Below are positions 17,717 through 29,618 of a stretch of 64,000 bases of DNA, piece by piece. The DNA comes from Sutterella sp. AM11-39 (GTDB lineage: Bacteria; Pseudomonadota; Gammaproteobacteria; Burkholderiales; Burkholderiaceae_F). How positions within the stretch are numbered: position 1 is the first letter of the stretch; each line of letters begins with the position of its first letter. A program made the position numbers and the translations under genes. The notes under the pieces are model-generated. The model worked only from the letters and a program-made list of their open reading frames with translations, did no database searches and had not been told where the DNA came from. The DNA lies in contig NZ_QRLV01000001.1 of the NCBI RefSeq assembly GCF_003472385.1, positions 186,001 to 250,000 of the forward strand, in the 5' to 3' direction.

Positions 17717-17756
17717 AAAATGGGGAGACATCCTTTTGGAAGCTCCCCATTTTTTG
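17717..17756. terminator. bidirectional terminator between acyl-CoA ligase and rnpB
   Basis: Perfect stem AAAATGGGGAG/CTCCCCATTTT (17717-17727 and 17743-17753) has A/T runs on both sides. It can end the plus-strand ligase transcript and the minus-strand RNase P RNA. Confidence 0.9.
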
Positions 17757-17759
17757 TTC

Positions 17760-18089
17760 GGTTCACGTCGGGCTGAAGCTATAAGCCGGATTCTGTGCCG
17801 CGGCTTTCTTTCGAAAACCGCAGTGACGACCATTCATCTCGGACTCTGCTCACGCAGAGCCTCCAGCCACCTACCCGCAGTCTCACCGGGCCGGGTCAAA
17901 GACTGCTTACTTGGTGTTACTCCCCGTAGAGATTGCCCGTTTCACCCGAACTGAATCGGCTCGTCTCTGTTGCTCTAATCCTCGCCTTGCGGCGGACAGG
18001 CGTTACCTGCTACGGTGCCCTTCGGAGTCCGGACTTTCCTCAATGAAAACAAGTTCATTGCGGCCGTCCGCCTCACCCCAACGTGAGGC
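17760..18089 (-). ncRNA. rnpB: RNase P RNA, type A
   Basis: Read on the minus strand, this RNA of about 330 nt shows the universal P RNA cores in order: GAGGAAAGTCCGGACTCC (P4 region), GGTAACGCCT, AGAGCAACAGAGA, GGGTGAAACGG, GCGGGTAGG, and near the end CAGAATCCGGCTTATAG. The two ends pair as P1 (about 18072-18088 with 17762-17777), GACGGCC pairs with GGTCGTC as P2, and CAATGAA/TTCATTG forms P3. P12 seems reduced to about four base pairs (CCGA/TCGG). It is the catalytic subunit that trims tRNA 5' ends. Exact ends are estimated from P1 and the promoter. Confidence 0.96.
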
Positions 18090-18094
18090 GTGAG

Positions 18095-18123
18095 AATTTA
18101 CGCGGATTTTTTCTGTACTGCAA
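18095..18123 (-). promoter_or_regulatory. sigma-70 promoter of rnpB
   Basis: On the minus strand TTGCAG (-35, 18118-18123) and TAAATT (-10, 18095-18100) are exactly 17 bases apart. This places the start of transcription about 7 bases on, at the 5' strand of P1. Confidence 0.8.
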
Positions 18124-18307
18124 CTTTCCGCACCCGATTCATTTCCATTGCTGGCTCTTCGAACAACAGAGACACAAAACTGTTTGCATCCGCACACACT
18201 TGTTAAGCGAAACATAGGCTTGACCTTGCTAGACTTCGCTGAATTTACAGGGATCGGCTGTATCCGGTGCCCTGTTGCTTTTATTGATTCAATGCATTGG
18301 AAAGAAA

Positions 18308-19584
<1,277 letters not shown>

Positions 19585-19585
<1 letters not shown>

Positions 19586-21861
19586 TGTTCAAAGCGGTAA
19601 TGAAACTCTTTCGCAGCTTAACGACGCTGCTGCTCGGCTTGACGACGGCAGCTTCCGTAGCACTGGCCGCTCCGACCGGATTGGGTGCGGGTTCTGCCGG
19701 CACGGGATCTCCCTTTGCAGGCGGCGGCCAACCCAAGACGGTGACGGTGCAGCTTGTGTCGCGACAAACGGCCGGGATTCCGCGCGCGACCAACGACATC
19801 GGCATTTTGCTCAAGCACGAACCGGGCTGGCACACGTACTGGCAGTTCTCGGGTGACTCCGGTTTTGCTCCGAGTGTCGAATGGAAGTTGCCGCGCCGCT
19901 GGACCGCCGAACAAATCGGCTGGCCCACGCCGCAAAAGCATAAGCTCGGGCCCATCACCAACTTCGTGTACTCGGGCGAAGTGCTTTTGCCCTTCAATCT
20001 GGACATTCCCTGGGGAACGCCTTACGGCGGCACATACACCCTGCGAGCCAAGGTTGACTACCTCGCTTGCAAGGAAGTCTGCATTCCGGGCACCGCCGAA
20101 GTTTCGATGAAGCTTCCAGTGGAGGTGGCAGCCAAACCCGGCCCCTTTGCCGGCAAGTTTGAAAAGACGCTCAAGTCCATCCCCGAAAAGGTTGTCTCCG
20201 AACACATTTCGGCTCAGATTGAGGACGACCGCATCCGCATCGACTTTGCCCCGCTTGCGGGCAAGATCGAAAAAAAGGTGGAGTTCTTTCCTCTTACCGA
20301 AGGACTTGTCGACTTTAAGGAACTCGATCGAGCGGTGCTCAGCAAAGACCAGGTGTCGCTCTATCTTAAGGCCGCTCCTGAATATCTGGAAAGCCTCAAG
20401 ACCGGCAATCCTCTGCCGTTTACCGGCGTGATCGTCGCCGACGGCGGCCCGGACAACGAAGGCTGGGCCATCGAAACGACGCTCGACATCAAGCCGGGCG
20501 AGGTGCCGTTGCCGTGGGCGCCGGAAGAAAAACCGGATTCCGCTCAAGCCGAACCGGCCACTCCAACCGCACAACTGCCCGATGCGCCGCCGAGCATGAG
20601 CACGGCGACCGCCTTGAGCTTTGCGTTCCTGGGCGGCTTGATTCTGAACCTTATGCCCTGCGTGTTTCCCGTGTTGAGCCTCAAGATCCTGCAATTGGTC
20701 GACGGCTCTCGCCGCAAGGGTGCGCTTGCTCTGCACGGCTTTGCCTTTACGGGCGGCGTGCTGCTCTCCATGGCAGCGCTCGCCGGCGCCTTGGTGATAC
20801 TTCGAAGTCTGGGATGGGCCATCGGATGGGGCTTCCAACTGCAGCAGCCCTGGGTTGTGGCGACTCTGATTCTGCTCTTTAGCGCGCTAACGCTCAATTT
20901 GCTGGGCGTCTTCGAGTTCACGGCCGCCTCGCACCTTGCCGACAGCCGTGCCGTGCGCAAATTGCCGAGCACGGGGCCTCTCGGAAGCTTCTTTACGGGC
21001 GTTCTCGCCGTCGTGGTGGCCTCCCCCTGCACTGCACCCTTCATGGGGGCGGCTCTGGGGTACGCCGTGCTGCAGGACAGCGCCGTGAGTATGCTCATCT
21101 TCCTGGCGTTGGGTTTCGGTATGGCGCTTCCGTGGCTGATTCTCACTTTGGTACCGGCCTGGATGAAGCTCTTGCCGCGTCCGGGCGCCTGGATGCTCAC
21201 CTTCAAGCGCGTCATGGCCATTCCGATGGTCGCGGCTGCCTTGTGGCTCATCTGGGTGCTTTCGCGTCAAGTCACGCTCTACGGGCTTCTCACCGTGCTC
21301 TTTGCCATGGGTTCGGTCACCGGTCTGTTGTGGGCCGTAGGCAGAGAACAGTACGGCCGCGGCCGCTCGCAGGTACTCAAAGGCGTCTGCGCGCTTGTGA
21401 CCGTCGGATGCATGGTTCTGTTGTGTCTTGGCAACTTCGATCGTCGCATCGACACCGAAGCGGTGATGGCATCCGATCAATGGCAGCCTTGGAGCGAAGA
21501 GGCGGTCAATTCGGCCATCGCCCGCGGTCAGCCCGTTGTGGTCGACTTCACGGCCGCCTGGTGCGTGACTTGTCAGTTCAATAAAGCCACGGCACTGCGC
21601 ACCGAGGCTGCCACGACCGAACTCACGCGTCTCAATTACGCGCGATTCGAAGCCGACTGGACGAACCGCGACAGCAACATCACCGAAATGCTCAATAAGT
21701 TCGGCCGTACGGGCGTGCCGCTCTATCTGCTCTACAAGATAGACGGTACGGCCACGGTTTTGCCGGAACTTCTCACTGAGTCGTCCTTTATTGCGGCATT
21801 GAAGGAAAACGTCGGCGAAAAACCGGCAAAGAATGAAGAAACCAAGAAGGACGCGCCTTAA
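19585..21861 (+). CDS. dsbD: DsbD/ScsB-type thiol:disulfide interchange protein
   Basis: The 758-residue membrane protein has a signal peptide and an N-terminal periplasmic domain with Cys162 and Cys166 (ACKEVC). About eight membrane helices carry Cys359 (MPCVFP) and Cys482 (SPCTAPF), and a C-terminal thioredoxin domain has Cys660-Val-Thr-Cys663 (WCVTC). These three cysteine pairs form the electron relay from cytoplasmic thioredoxin to periplasmic targets such as DsbC. The long N-terminal domain is nearer to ScsB than to E. coli DsbD. It is coupled to hemL by a one-base overlap and followed by a terminator. Confidence 0.92.
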
Positions 21862-21886
21862 AAGGACTCTGACTTCCGGTGTTTCC

Positions 21887-21924
21887 AAACGGCAGACGTT
21901 TTAGCGGCGTCTGCCGTTTTTTCT
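21887..21924 (+). terminator. terminator after dsbD
   Basis: Perfect 12-bp stem AAACGGCAGACG/CGTCTGCCGTTT (21887-21898 and 21908-21919) is followed by more T residues. It lies between convergent genes. Confidence 0.85.
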
Positions 21925-21935
21925 GCGGAACAGAT

Positions 21936-22835
21936 TCAGGAGGTTTTCTGACGGGCGAACTCTTCGGCTTCCTGCTTTGCTTCCATGCGCTTAGTGGCCA
22001 CAGCTGCCGACATGCCGGCAAGCAAAATAAGCGTCATACCGAAAAGCGACAGCGGATCGACCGACTCGTCAAAAAGTGTGACGCCGAAAATGACCGAAAA
22101 CGGCACGGCCGAAAAACCCAGACAGGAGGAAAGAAGCATATTGCCGTAGGCGTAGGAGCGCGTGGTGCAAATCTGCCCGAGCGTGGCAAAAAGGCCCATG
22201 CCGAGAAGCCCCGCTATGCCAGTGAGATTGGGCACATGAAAGCCAGTCGTCGCCACGGTGCCCACCGCGGCAAACACCATGCCGAGAATGCAGAAATAAA
22301 ACACGATGCGATAGCTCGGCTCGTTCAGGCGCCCCATCTGTTTCATCTGCCAGTAGGCAGCCAGATCAATGAGCGCCACGCCCAAGCAAATCAACGCGGG
22401 GATAAATTCATCGGTACCCAGTCCCGGTTTCATCACCAGACAAATGCCGATAAAGCCCGTGACAATAGCCAACACCACCGCCCACGGCGCTCTTTCACCC
22501 TTGCATTTGGCAAGAATGATGAAGTTCAAGGCCATGAATAGCGGCGTCGTGTAAATGAGCGTCATGCAGGTGCCGAAATGCATCTGCGACAAGGCATAAA
22601 ACCACAGCGCAACGCTCGTGACACCCAACAAAGATCGAACGATATGATGCCGGAAGTGTTCCGTCTTGAGCGTGCCGCCGCTGCCTGCCACCACAAACGC
22701 AATGAAGATGGCGCCGAAAAGCGAACGGTAAAACACGAGTTCAAAGGAGCCCAGATCCTCCGTGCAGAATTTCACGAAGGCGCCCATGATGGAAAAGCAG
22801 GCCGCAGCCGCAATCGCCCATAAAGACTGTTTCAT
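21936..22835 (-). CDS. DMT superfamily (EamA) transporter
   Basis: The 299-residue protein has ten predicted membrane helices in two five-helix repeats, typical of EamA/RhaT-type drug/metabolite transporters. The first EamA repeat begins AIAAACFSIMGAFVKF and the second follows near residue 150. It probably exports or imports a small metabolite across the inner membrane; the substrate is unknown. Its start overlaps the end of dacB by four bases (ATGA), so the two are cotranslated. A second EamA protein is encoded upstream on the other side of dacB. Confidence 0.88.
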   Translation of the reverse strand: MKQSLWAIAAAACFSIMGAFVKFCTEDLGSFELVFYRSLFGAIFIAFVVAGSGGTLKTEHFRHHIVRSLLGVTSVALWFYALSQMHFGTCMTLIYTTPLFMALNFIILAKCKGERAPWAVVLAIVTGFIGICLVMKPGLGTDEFIPALICLGVALIDLAAYWQMKQMGRLNEPSYRIVFYFCILGMVFAAVGTVATTGFHVPNLTGIAGLLGMGLFATLGQICTTRSYAYGNMLLSSCLGFSAVPFSVIFGVTLFDESVDPLSLFGMTLILLAGMSAAVATKRMEAKQEAEEFARQKTS

Positions 22836-24295
22836 CGTGCCGCGCTCCCTTTTCGTTGATCATCCCAAAGAGCCTGCGCTCCGCCCTGGGCACACCACTG
22901 CAGTACGGCCTGAGAAAAGATCCGATCGCCGTCGAGTCGTTTTCCGTTCATCATCACCACCACGCTCCAACGACGGGCGTTGATGTCGGTCACGTACCCC
23001 GCAATTGAACGCACATCTCGAATGAGGCCCGTCTTGACGTGGGCGCTGCCCACCGCCATACCTCTCTTTTTCATCGTGCCGTCAAAGCCCGCCAAAGGAA
23101 GCGAAGCCATAAATTCGGGCATCACGTAGGAACGAAAACCGTAGTTGAGCACTCGCCCCATCGTTTCTGCCGTGATTCTGGTTTTGCGCGACAGGCCCGA
23201 ACCGTTGTCGATAAAAGTGCCTGAAGGTACTTCGCCTGCAGCCTTAACAAGCCACCGATCCGTCACGGCCCGGCTGCGCGTCAATGTGGCAGGCTTTGCC
23301 GTACCGACGGGGTCGGTCTGAGACAACGTTAAAAACACGTGACGAGCCATTGTGTTGTTGGAATACTTGTTGATCAAGGAAACAATCGTTGGCAACGGCT
23401 GTGACTGAATTTCAGCCAGACGCACGCCGCTTTGGGCAAGAGCTCGTCCTTCTCTGACAACTCCTGTCCAAGCAATTCCAACCGAGCGCAGAATCGGCTT
23501 TAAAAGGCGCGTGAGATAGTCGTCTGCCTCCCAACGCGACACATGCAAAGCTTTGACGCCGCAAGATGCGGGCAAATCGCCCTTAAAGCGCACGCCTTTG
23601 TCCGAATACGAGGCCTTGACCTTGCTTTTCCAATCGCCACAGGCACCTTTACTCAGAGCAATGCGCTTGGGTACGGAAAAGCCTTCGAGCACAGGCAACG
23701 ACGTGACGCGCGCCCACTTGCCGTTTTCTTCCGGTTCAAGCGTGATGGAGACGGCCTTGAGGTTGACGAGCGCCGCATCGGCCGCCACGTTGTAGGAACG
23801 ATCGGCTGCGCCGTCAAAGGCGCCCTGATCAACCGGCTTTTCGCCAAAGGCCGAGCGATCGACCGTGATGTCGCCGATGATGCGCTTGACACCCGTCTGA
23901 CGTAGTTGTTCCACAAGCAGCCACACCTGCTCGATCATCAGATGAGGATCCCCCGAACCGATGAGCGACACGGAACGCACAGCTCCCGCCTTGTCAGGCA
24001 ACGTCTGCGCTCGAATCTGCGTTTTCCAGGTGAAATCGGGCTTGAGAAGATCAAGACCGGCAAGCGTTGTCACCACTTTGACGGAGCTTGCGGGCTGCAT
24101 CAGACGATCGGTGCGATGCGCGACGACAGGAGCGTTGATGCCTGCGGGCGACACCCACACGGCAACTTCGTCAAGAGACACGGACGTACGCGCCAGCGCT
24201 TCTTCAAGCGCCGACGGCAACTGCGCCCATCCGGGGAACGACAGGAAAAGCGCCCCCAAAGCGGCACTCAATTTGAGAACTGCTGAATTCGGCAT
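22832..24295 (-). CDS. dacB: D-alanyl-D-alanine carboxypeptidase/endopeptidase (PBP4)
   Basis: The 487-residue secreted penicillin-binding protein has a signal peptide ending GWAQ. The three active-site motifs are Ser70-Ser-Val-Lys73 (SxxK), SNN (in NKYSNNTMARH) and KTG (near residue 420, VKTGLIRD). Length and motif spacing fit class C PBP4/DacB, which has a large insert between the first two motifs. It trims or cleaves crosslinked peptidoglycan peptides in the periplasm. It sits between two EamA transporter genes and overlaps the downstream one. The reason for this pairing is not obvious. Confidence 0.94.
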   Translation of the reverse strand: MPNSAVLKLSAALGALFLSFPGWAQLPSALEEALARTSVSLDEVAVWVSPAGINAPVVAHRTDRLMQPASSVKVVTTLAGLDLLKPDFTWKTQIRAQTLPDKAGAVRSVSLIGSGDPHLMIEQVWLLVEQLRQTGVKRIIGDITVDRSAFGEKPVDQGAFDGAADRSYNVAADAALVNLKAVSITLEPEENGKWARVTSLPVLEGFSVPKRIALSKGACGDWKSKVKASYSDKGVRFKGDLPASCGVKALHVSRWEADDYLTRLLKPILRSVGIAWTGVVREGRALAQSGVRLAEIQSQPLPTIVSLINKYSNNTMARHVFLTLSQTDPVGTAKPATLTRSRAVTDRWLVKAAGEVPSGTFIDNGSGLSRKTRITAETMGRVLNYGFRSYVMPEFMASLPLAGFDGTMKKRGMAVGSAHVKTGLIRDVRSIAGYVTDINARRWSVVVMMNGKRLDGDRIFSQAVLQWCAQGGAQALWDDQRKGSAAR

Positions 24296-24423
24296 GATTC
24301 GCGCCCGATACGGACGCCCTCCCTTTCCGGCTGCAGTTTGTCTTTATGTCAAGGCTTGCGCCCCTTGTCGCCGGAATTGAGCAATTGTATCGGTTACGGC
24401 GGCCTATCGGAATGAACGAACGT

Positions 24424-25386
24424 TCAATTTTGACTTTTCCAGCGCGGAGCAATGTTTTCGCCTTCGTTTGATTTGCGCGGCGTCTTGGCAAGCAAAACTA
24501 CCGTTGCAAGCACCATCACCACGCCGATGCCCTCGATGAGCCCAACATCTAGCCCCATCACCAGCACCGACAGCAGGTAAGCCGATACCGGTTCGCCCAG
24601 ACTCAGGATGCTGGCAATCACCGGGGAAATCAGGCGCAGGGCCGTCATGTAGAGGCAAAAAGCCATCAGGGTGCCAAAAAACACCACATGAAAAAGCAAC
24701 GCTGCGGTCATCCAATCAAAGCGCGAGAAGTCGAAGGTCGCAGGCAAAAAGAAAGACGCGACGACCGCCATCAATCCGCCGAAAAGCATGGCGCTTCCCA
24801 TCACGGGCATCACCGCCACGCGCTTGAGGAGCTGCCGAGGCTGTACGGAATAGCCCGCCGTCATGACAGCGCAGATGATGGCCCAGGTAAGCCCCGTCAG
24901 ATTGAATTGGGAAACATCGAACTCGCCCTTGGTAACAATGAGCGTCACGCCCACCGCAGCGAGCAGAAAACAGATCACCATCCGGGGCGACGGTTTCGAT
25001 CGGTTCACGATCATTTCCCAAAGCGCCACCCACAGTGGAACGGTGGTCAGCACAATGGCCGCCGCACCGGCATTGGAATAGTGAATGGCGAGCATGAAGG
25101 CAAACTGCCCGCCATAAATAAAGACGGCGCCGAAAAGTACGTCGCGAAAGTTCGTCCAGCTAGTGAAGATTTTGACGATCTCATTGCGAGCGGTGATGCA
25201 GCACCACAAAAGAAGCAATCCGCCTGAACTACACAGGCGCACGATCACGAGCGCGCCGGCGTTGACCACGCCGTTTGCCATGACCGCCTGCGCGGCAACA
25301 GCCATCGAGCCCCAGAAAATGGCCGCGCAGAGCGTGAAGATCACGCCCTTGGGAAATGAACCGATGTTTCGGACTGCGTTCAGCAT
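24424..25386 (-). CDS. DMT superfamily (EamA) transporter
   Basis: The 320-residue protein has ten hydrophobic segments in two EamA repeats (about 15-145 and 160-295). The first opens with GVIFTLCAAIFWGSMAVAAQ, a common EamA start, and a Lys/Arg-rich tail follows the last helix. The substrate is unknown. It is upstream of dacB by 128 bases on the same strand and may share its transcript. It is only distantly similar to the product of 21936-22835, so this is not a recent duplication. Confidence 0.88.
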   Translation of the reverse strand: MLNAVRNIGSFPKGVIFTLCAAIFWGSMAVAAQAVMANGVVNAGALVIVRLCSSGGLLLLWCCITARNEIVKIFTSWTNFRDVLFGAVFIYGGQFAFMLAIHYSNAGAAAIVLTTVPLWVALWEMIVNRSKPSPRMVICFLLAAVGVTLIVTKGEFDVSQFNLTGLTWAIICAVMTAGYSVQPRQLLKRVAVMPVMGSAMLFGGLMAVVASFFLPATFDFSRFDWMTAALLFHVVFFGTLMAFCLYMTALRLISPVIASILSLGEPVSAYLLSVLVMGLDVGLIEGIGVVMVLATVVLLAKTPRKSNEGENIAPRWKSQN

Positions 25387-25527
25387 ACTTTTATCGTGTC
25401 GATCGGACCGCTCTCAATCTATCGCAGGTCGGAAGCATGAACAAGTAGCGCAATCTTGTTTTGTCTTCGTTTCAGCTCGATGACAAAACTGTCAAAAAAA
25501 ACTTCAGAAAAAATTTTTGCTTCGGGG

Positions 25528-25556
25528 CTTGAAATGCTGTTGCCCCATCCCCATAT
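25528..25556 (+). promoter_or_regulatory. sigma-32 heat-shock promoter of groESL
   Basis: CTTGAAA (25528-25534) and CCCCATAT (25549-25556) stand 14 bases apart, an essentially perfect match to the RpoH consensus. Transcription would start near 25563. No CIRCE (HrcA) operator is visible. Confidence 0.88.
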
Positions 25557-25567
25557 GGGGTTCTAGC

Positions 25568-25631
25568 AGCGGGCTTGGAGCCCGCTAAGAAATGATTTCA
25601 TTGCTGAAAGGCCGCGCTAGTGCGGCCTTTC
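25568..25631 (+). other. two perfect hairpins in the groES leader
   Basis: Hairpin 1 is AGCGGGCT/AGCCCGCT with a 3-base loop (25568-25586). Hairpin 2 is a perfect 10-bp stem GAAAGGCCGC/GCGGCCTTTC with a 6-base loop (25606-25631). Neither is followed by a proper T run, so they are leader structures rather than terminators. The groES ribosome site (TTGGAG) lies about 17 bases further on. Confidence 0.7.
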
Positions 25632-25662
25632 AATGGTTATTCAAATTTGGAGTGAAAACAAA

Positions 25663-25950
25663 ATGCAGATCCGTCCGTTACACGACCGCGTGATTGTGAA
25701 GCGCCTTGAAGCCGAACGCACGACCGCCAGCGGCATTGTCCTTCCGGACACCGCCGGTGAAAAGCCCGATCAGGGCGAAGTCCTCGCTGTGGGTCCCGGC
25801 AAGCGCGACGAAGCCGGCAAGCTCCTCCCGATGGACGTGAAGGTCGGTGACCGTGTTCTGTTCGGCAAGTACGCCGGTCAGACCGTCAAGGTAAACGGTG
25901 AAGAACTCCTCGTGATGCGCGAAGAAGACATCATGGGCGTTCTCGAATAA
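25663..25950 (+). CDS. groES: co-chaperonin GroES
   Basis: The 95-residue protein begins [14 protein letters not shown]. It contains the mobile loop (about 17-34, [15 protein letters not shown]) that docks on GroEL and ends in the typical EEDIMGVLE. The start was placed at ATG 25663, which has a TTGGAG site; an upstream in-frame ATG at 25633 overlaps the leader hairpin. It caps the GroEL chamber in ATP-driven folding. It is cotranscribed with groEL from the RpoH promoter. Confidence 0.97.
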   Translation: MQIRPLHDRVIVKRLEAERTTASGIVLPDTAGEKPDQGEVLAVGPGKRDEAGKLLPMDVKVGDRVLFGKYAGQTVKVNGEELLVMREEDIMGVLE

Positions 25951-25994
25951 TCGGTATCGGTTTGATTTCATTGAAGAATTTTTAACGGAGATAG

Positions 25995-27635
<1,641 letters not shown>

Positions 27636-27669
27636 TTCATCGCCTGAGCGCTTAAGTCTTTAAGGCATT

Positions 27670-27705
27670 GAGCCGCTTGCTGTAAAGCAGGCGGCTCTTC
27701 TTTTA
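27670..27705 (+). terminator. terminator of groESL
   Basis: Arms GAGCCGCTTGCT and AGCAGGCGGCTC (27670-27681 and 27686-27697) pair over 12 bp with one G-U, around a 4-base loop. TTCTTTTA follows. Confidence 0.9.
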
Positions 27706-27781
27706 GGTTCACGTCTTAGATTCGACGAAAAATCTCTAACCTTCAGTTGTTTGTCGTTCGTGGTAAAGACAACTTAAGATC

Positions 27782-27879
27782 ATACATACGGACATGTATG
27801 TATCACCACTCCTTTTTTAACATCAGTTAATACATACATTTAACATCAATGTCTTTATAATTTAGCATCATGATGCTAA
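27782..27879 (+). promoter_or_regulatory. AT-rich control region with operators for the COG2865 gene
   Basis: Three ATACATAC-type elements occur: an inverted pair ATACATAC/GTATGTAT with a 6-base spacer (27782-27803) and a further copy at 27830-27837. A TATAAT -10 box (27856-27861) is immediately followed by a perfect 18-bp palindrome, TTAGCATCATGATGCTAA (27862-27879). This is the usual place for a repressor operator. The region is far more AT-rich than its surroundings. Base pairs were read directly; the operator role is inferred. Confidence 0.6.
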
Positions 27880-27923
27880 CCGTCTGTATCTTAGCTCACT
27901 TTTCCGTCTGTTGATTCTTTACC

Positions 27924-29603
27924 ATGAACACCGACAATCTCTCTTTCCCGCAATTTCCTTCCAGAGAATCGTTAACGATCGAATTCAAGAGTGATCCTAA
28001 AAGCGGCCTGCCGGACAAGGTTGTGGTTGAGACCGTCGTTGGACTGGCAAACGCTGAAGGAGGAACGCTTTACGTCGGCATCAATGATGACGGCATCGTG
28101 TCGGGTGTACGAACACCCAGGTGGCGCGATCCGGACCTTGCCGCCGCATACATTGCTTCGCACACCATTCCACCCGTAGCAGTCGTGGCGGAACTCGTCG
28201 AGGCTGGCGAAGGTCTCGATGTACTAGTAATCGAAGTTTCGAAAGCCACGGGTATCGTTGCGACCAACGACGGCAAAGTTCTCAAACGCCGGCTGAAGAT
28301 CGATAAGACGCCTGAAACCTCCCCACTCTTTCCACAGGAGTTCATTTCGCGTCTCTCAGAAATCGGACGCTGCGACTACTCATCCATGATCCTGCCGAAT
28401 ACTTCGTACGCCGACCTGGACAACGATGAACGCCGGCGATTGAGGAGCTTCATTCGCGACAACCGAGGAGACAGCACTCTGCTCGAACTTGAGAATGAAG
28501 ACCTCGACAAAGCTCTGGGGTTCGTAAACGAAACGCCGCACGGTTTGTTGCCGACGGTCGCAGGGCTGCTTTTGATCGGGAAAAAAGCAAGCATCCGGCG
28601 GTTTGTCCCTGGAGCCGGAGCCGTTTTTCAGCATCTCAGCGGAACGGAAGTCCTGGCAAACGAAGAAATCGAACTGCCGCTGCTCCGAAGCTTTGACGCT
28701 CTTCTTGATCGGTTCCGAGCCCGCAATACGGAAGTCGAAATCACGCAGGATCTCGTTCGCATTGCAATTCCAACCTTTTCCGAGCGAGCCTTTCGAGAAG
28801 CATTGGTCAACGCCTTTTGTCACCGTGACTACACCATCCTCAATCGTGTCTCCGTCCGTTTCACGGACGACGGCCTGGAAATCAACAGTCCTGGCGGCTT
28901 TGTTTCCGGTGTTGATCTCAACAACCTGCTCACTGTTGAACCGCATCCGCGAAATGCGCTGTTAGCGGACATTTTCAAGCGATTGGGACTTGCCGAGCGT
29001 ACAGGACGAGGAATTGATCTGATTTTTGAAGGCAGTCTTGTCTACGGACGTCCGTCACCGGACTATTCCGAATCCACTGAAGAAAACGTGCGTGTCTTTT
29101 TCCCAAAATGCGAGGCCGACGTCAATTTCTTCAGGCTCATCCTTGAATATCAAAAGCGAAACGGCAAGCCGATTTCCATCCAAAGCTTGATGGTGCTGAC
29201 AGCGGTACTCTTTTCCAAGCGGATCACCTTCGAAGGCATTGTCGCTGCAACAAAACTGCCTGCCAACCGGCTCAAACGGCACGTCGAAACACTTGTCGAA
29301 GACGGTCTTCTTGAATGCAAAGGAAGTGGATCCGAACGCGATTTCATCTTGAGCCCAAAGTTTTATAAGGCTCAGAATCGCGAAATTGAGATGGTCCGCC
29401 AATCGGGTATTGGCTCCGTAAGAAACGATGAGCTTGTCATGCAGCTTGCCCGAGAAAAAGGTTGCATCACACGAGCCGATGTAATGCAAATTCTCAGTCT
29501 CGAAGCCCAACCAGCTTATCGACTATTACGCAAATTAACAGACCAAGGGCGGCTAATACGAGAAGGCGACAGGCGCACAAGCACGTACCGAGCATCTTCG
29601 TAA
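27924..29603 (+). CDS. AlbA_2/Schlafen-type putative DNA-binding, ATP-binding regulator (COG2865)
   Basis: The 559-residue protein has an N-terminal AlbA_2 (Schlafen-like) domain (about 14-125; IEFKSDPK, GLANAEGGTLYVGI, DDG). A GHKL-type ATPase-like C-terminal module (HATPase_c_4, about 285-350) has REALVNAFCHRDY, INSPGGF and the RTGRGID tail. Two winged-helix segments follow (about 410-480 and 505-555). Proteins of this family are often called transcriptional regulators but sit on mobile or defence islands, and their biochemical role is uncertain. The AT-rich, palindromic control region suggests autoregulation. A degenerate copy of its last domain lies at 4389-4646. It is convergent with the U32 gene, 15 bases away, with no terminator seen. 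Confidence 0.85.
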   Translation: MNTDNLSFPQFPSRESLTIEFKSDPKSGLPDKVVVETVVGLANAEGGTLYVGINDDGIVSGVRTPRWRDPDLAAAYIASHTIPPVAVVAELVEAGEGLDVLVIEVSKATGIVATNDGKVLKRRLKIDKTPETSPLFPQEFISRLSEIGRCDYSSMILPNTSYADLDNDERRRLRSFIRDNRGDSTLLELENEDLDKALGFVNETPHGLLPTVAGLLLIGKKASIRRFVPGAGAVFQHLSGTEVLANEEIELPLLRSFDALLDRFRARNTEVEITQDLVRIAIPTFSERAFREALVNAFCHRDYTILNRVSVRFTDDGLEINSPGGFVSGVDLNNLLTVEPHPRNALLADIFKRLGLAERTGRGIDLIFEGSLVYGRPSPDYSESTEENVRVFFPKCEADVNFFRLILEYQKRNGKPISIQSLMVLTAVLFSKRITFEGIVAATKLPANRLKRHVETLVEDGLLECKGSGSERDFILSPKFYKAQNREIEMVRQSGIGSVRNDELVMQLAREKGCITRADVMQILSLEAQPAYRLLRKLTDQGRLIREGDRRTSTYRASS

Positions 29604-29618
29604 AAGTAATTCCGCTCG

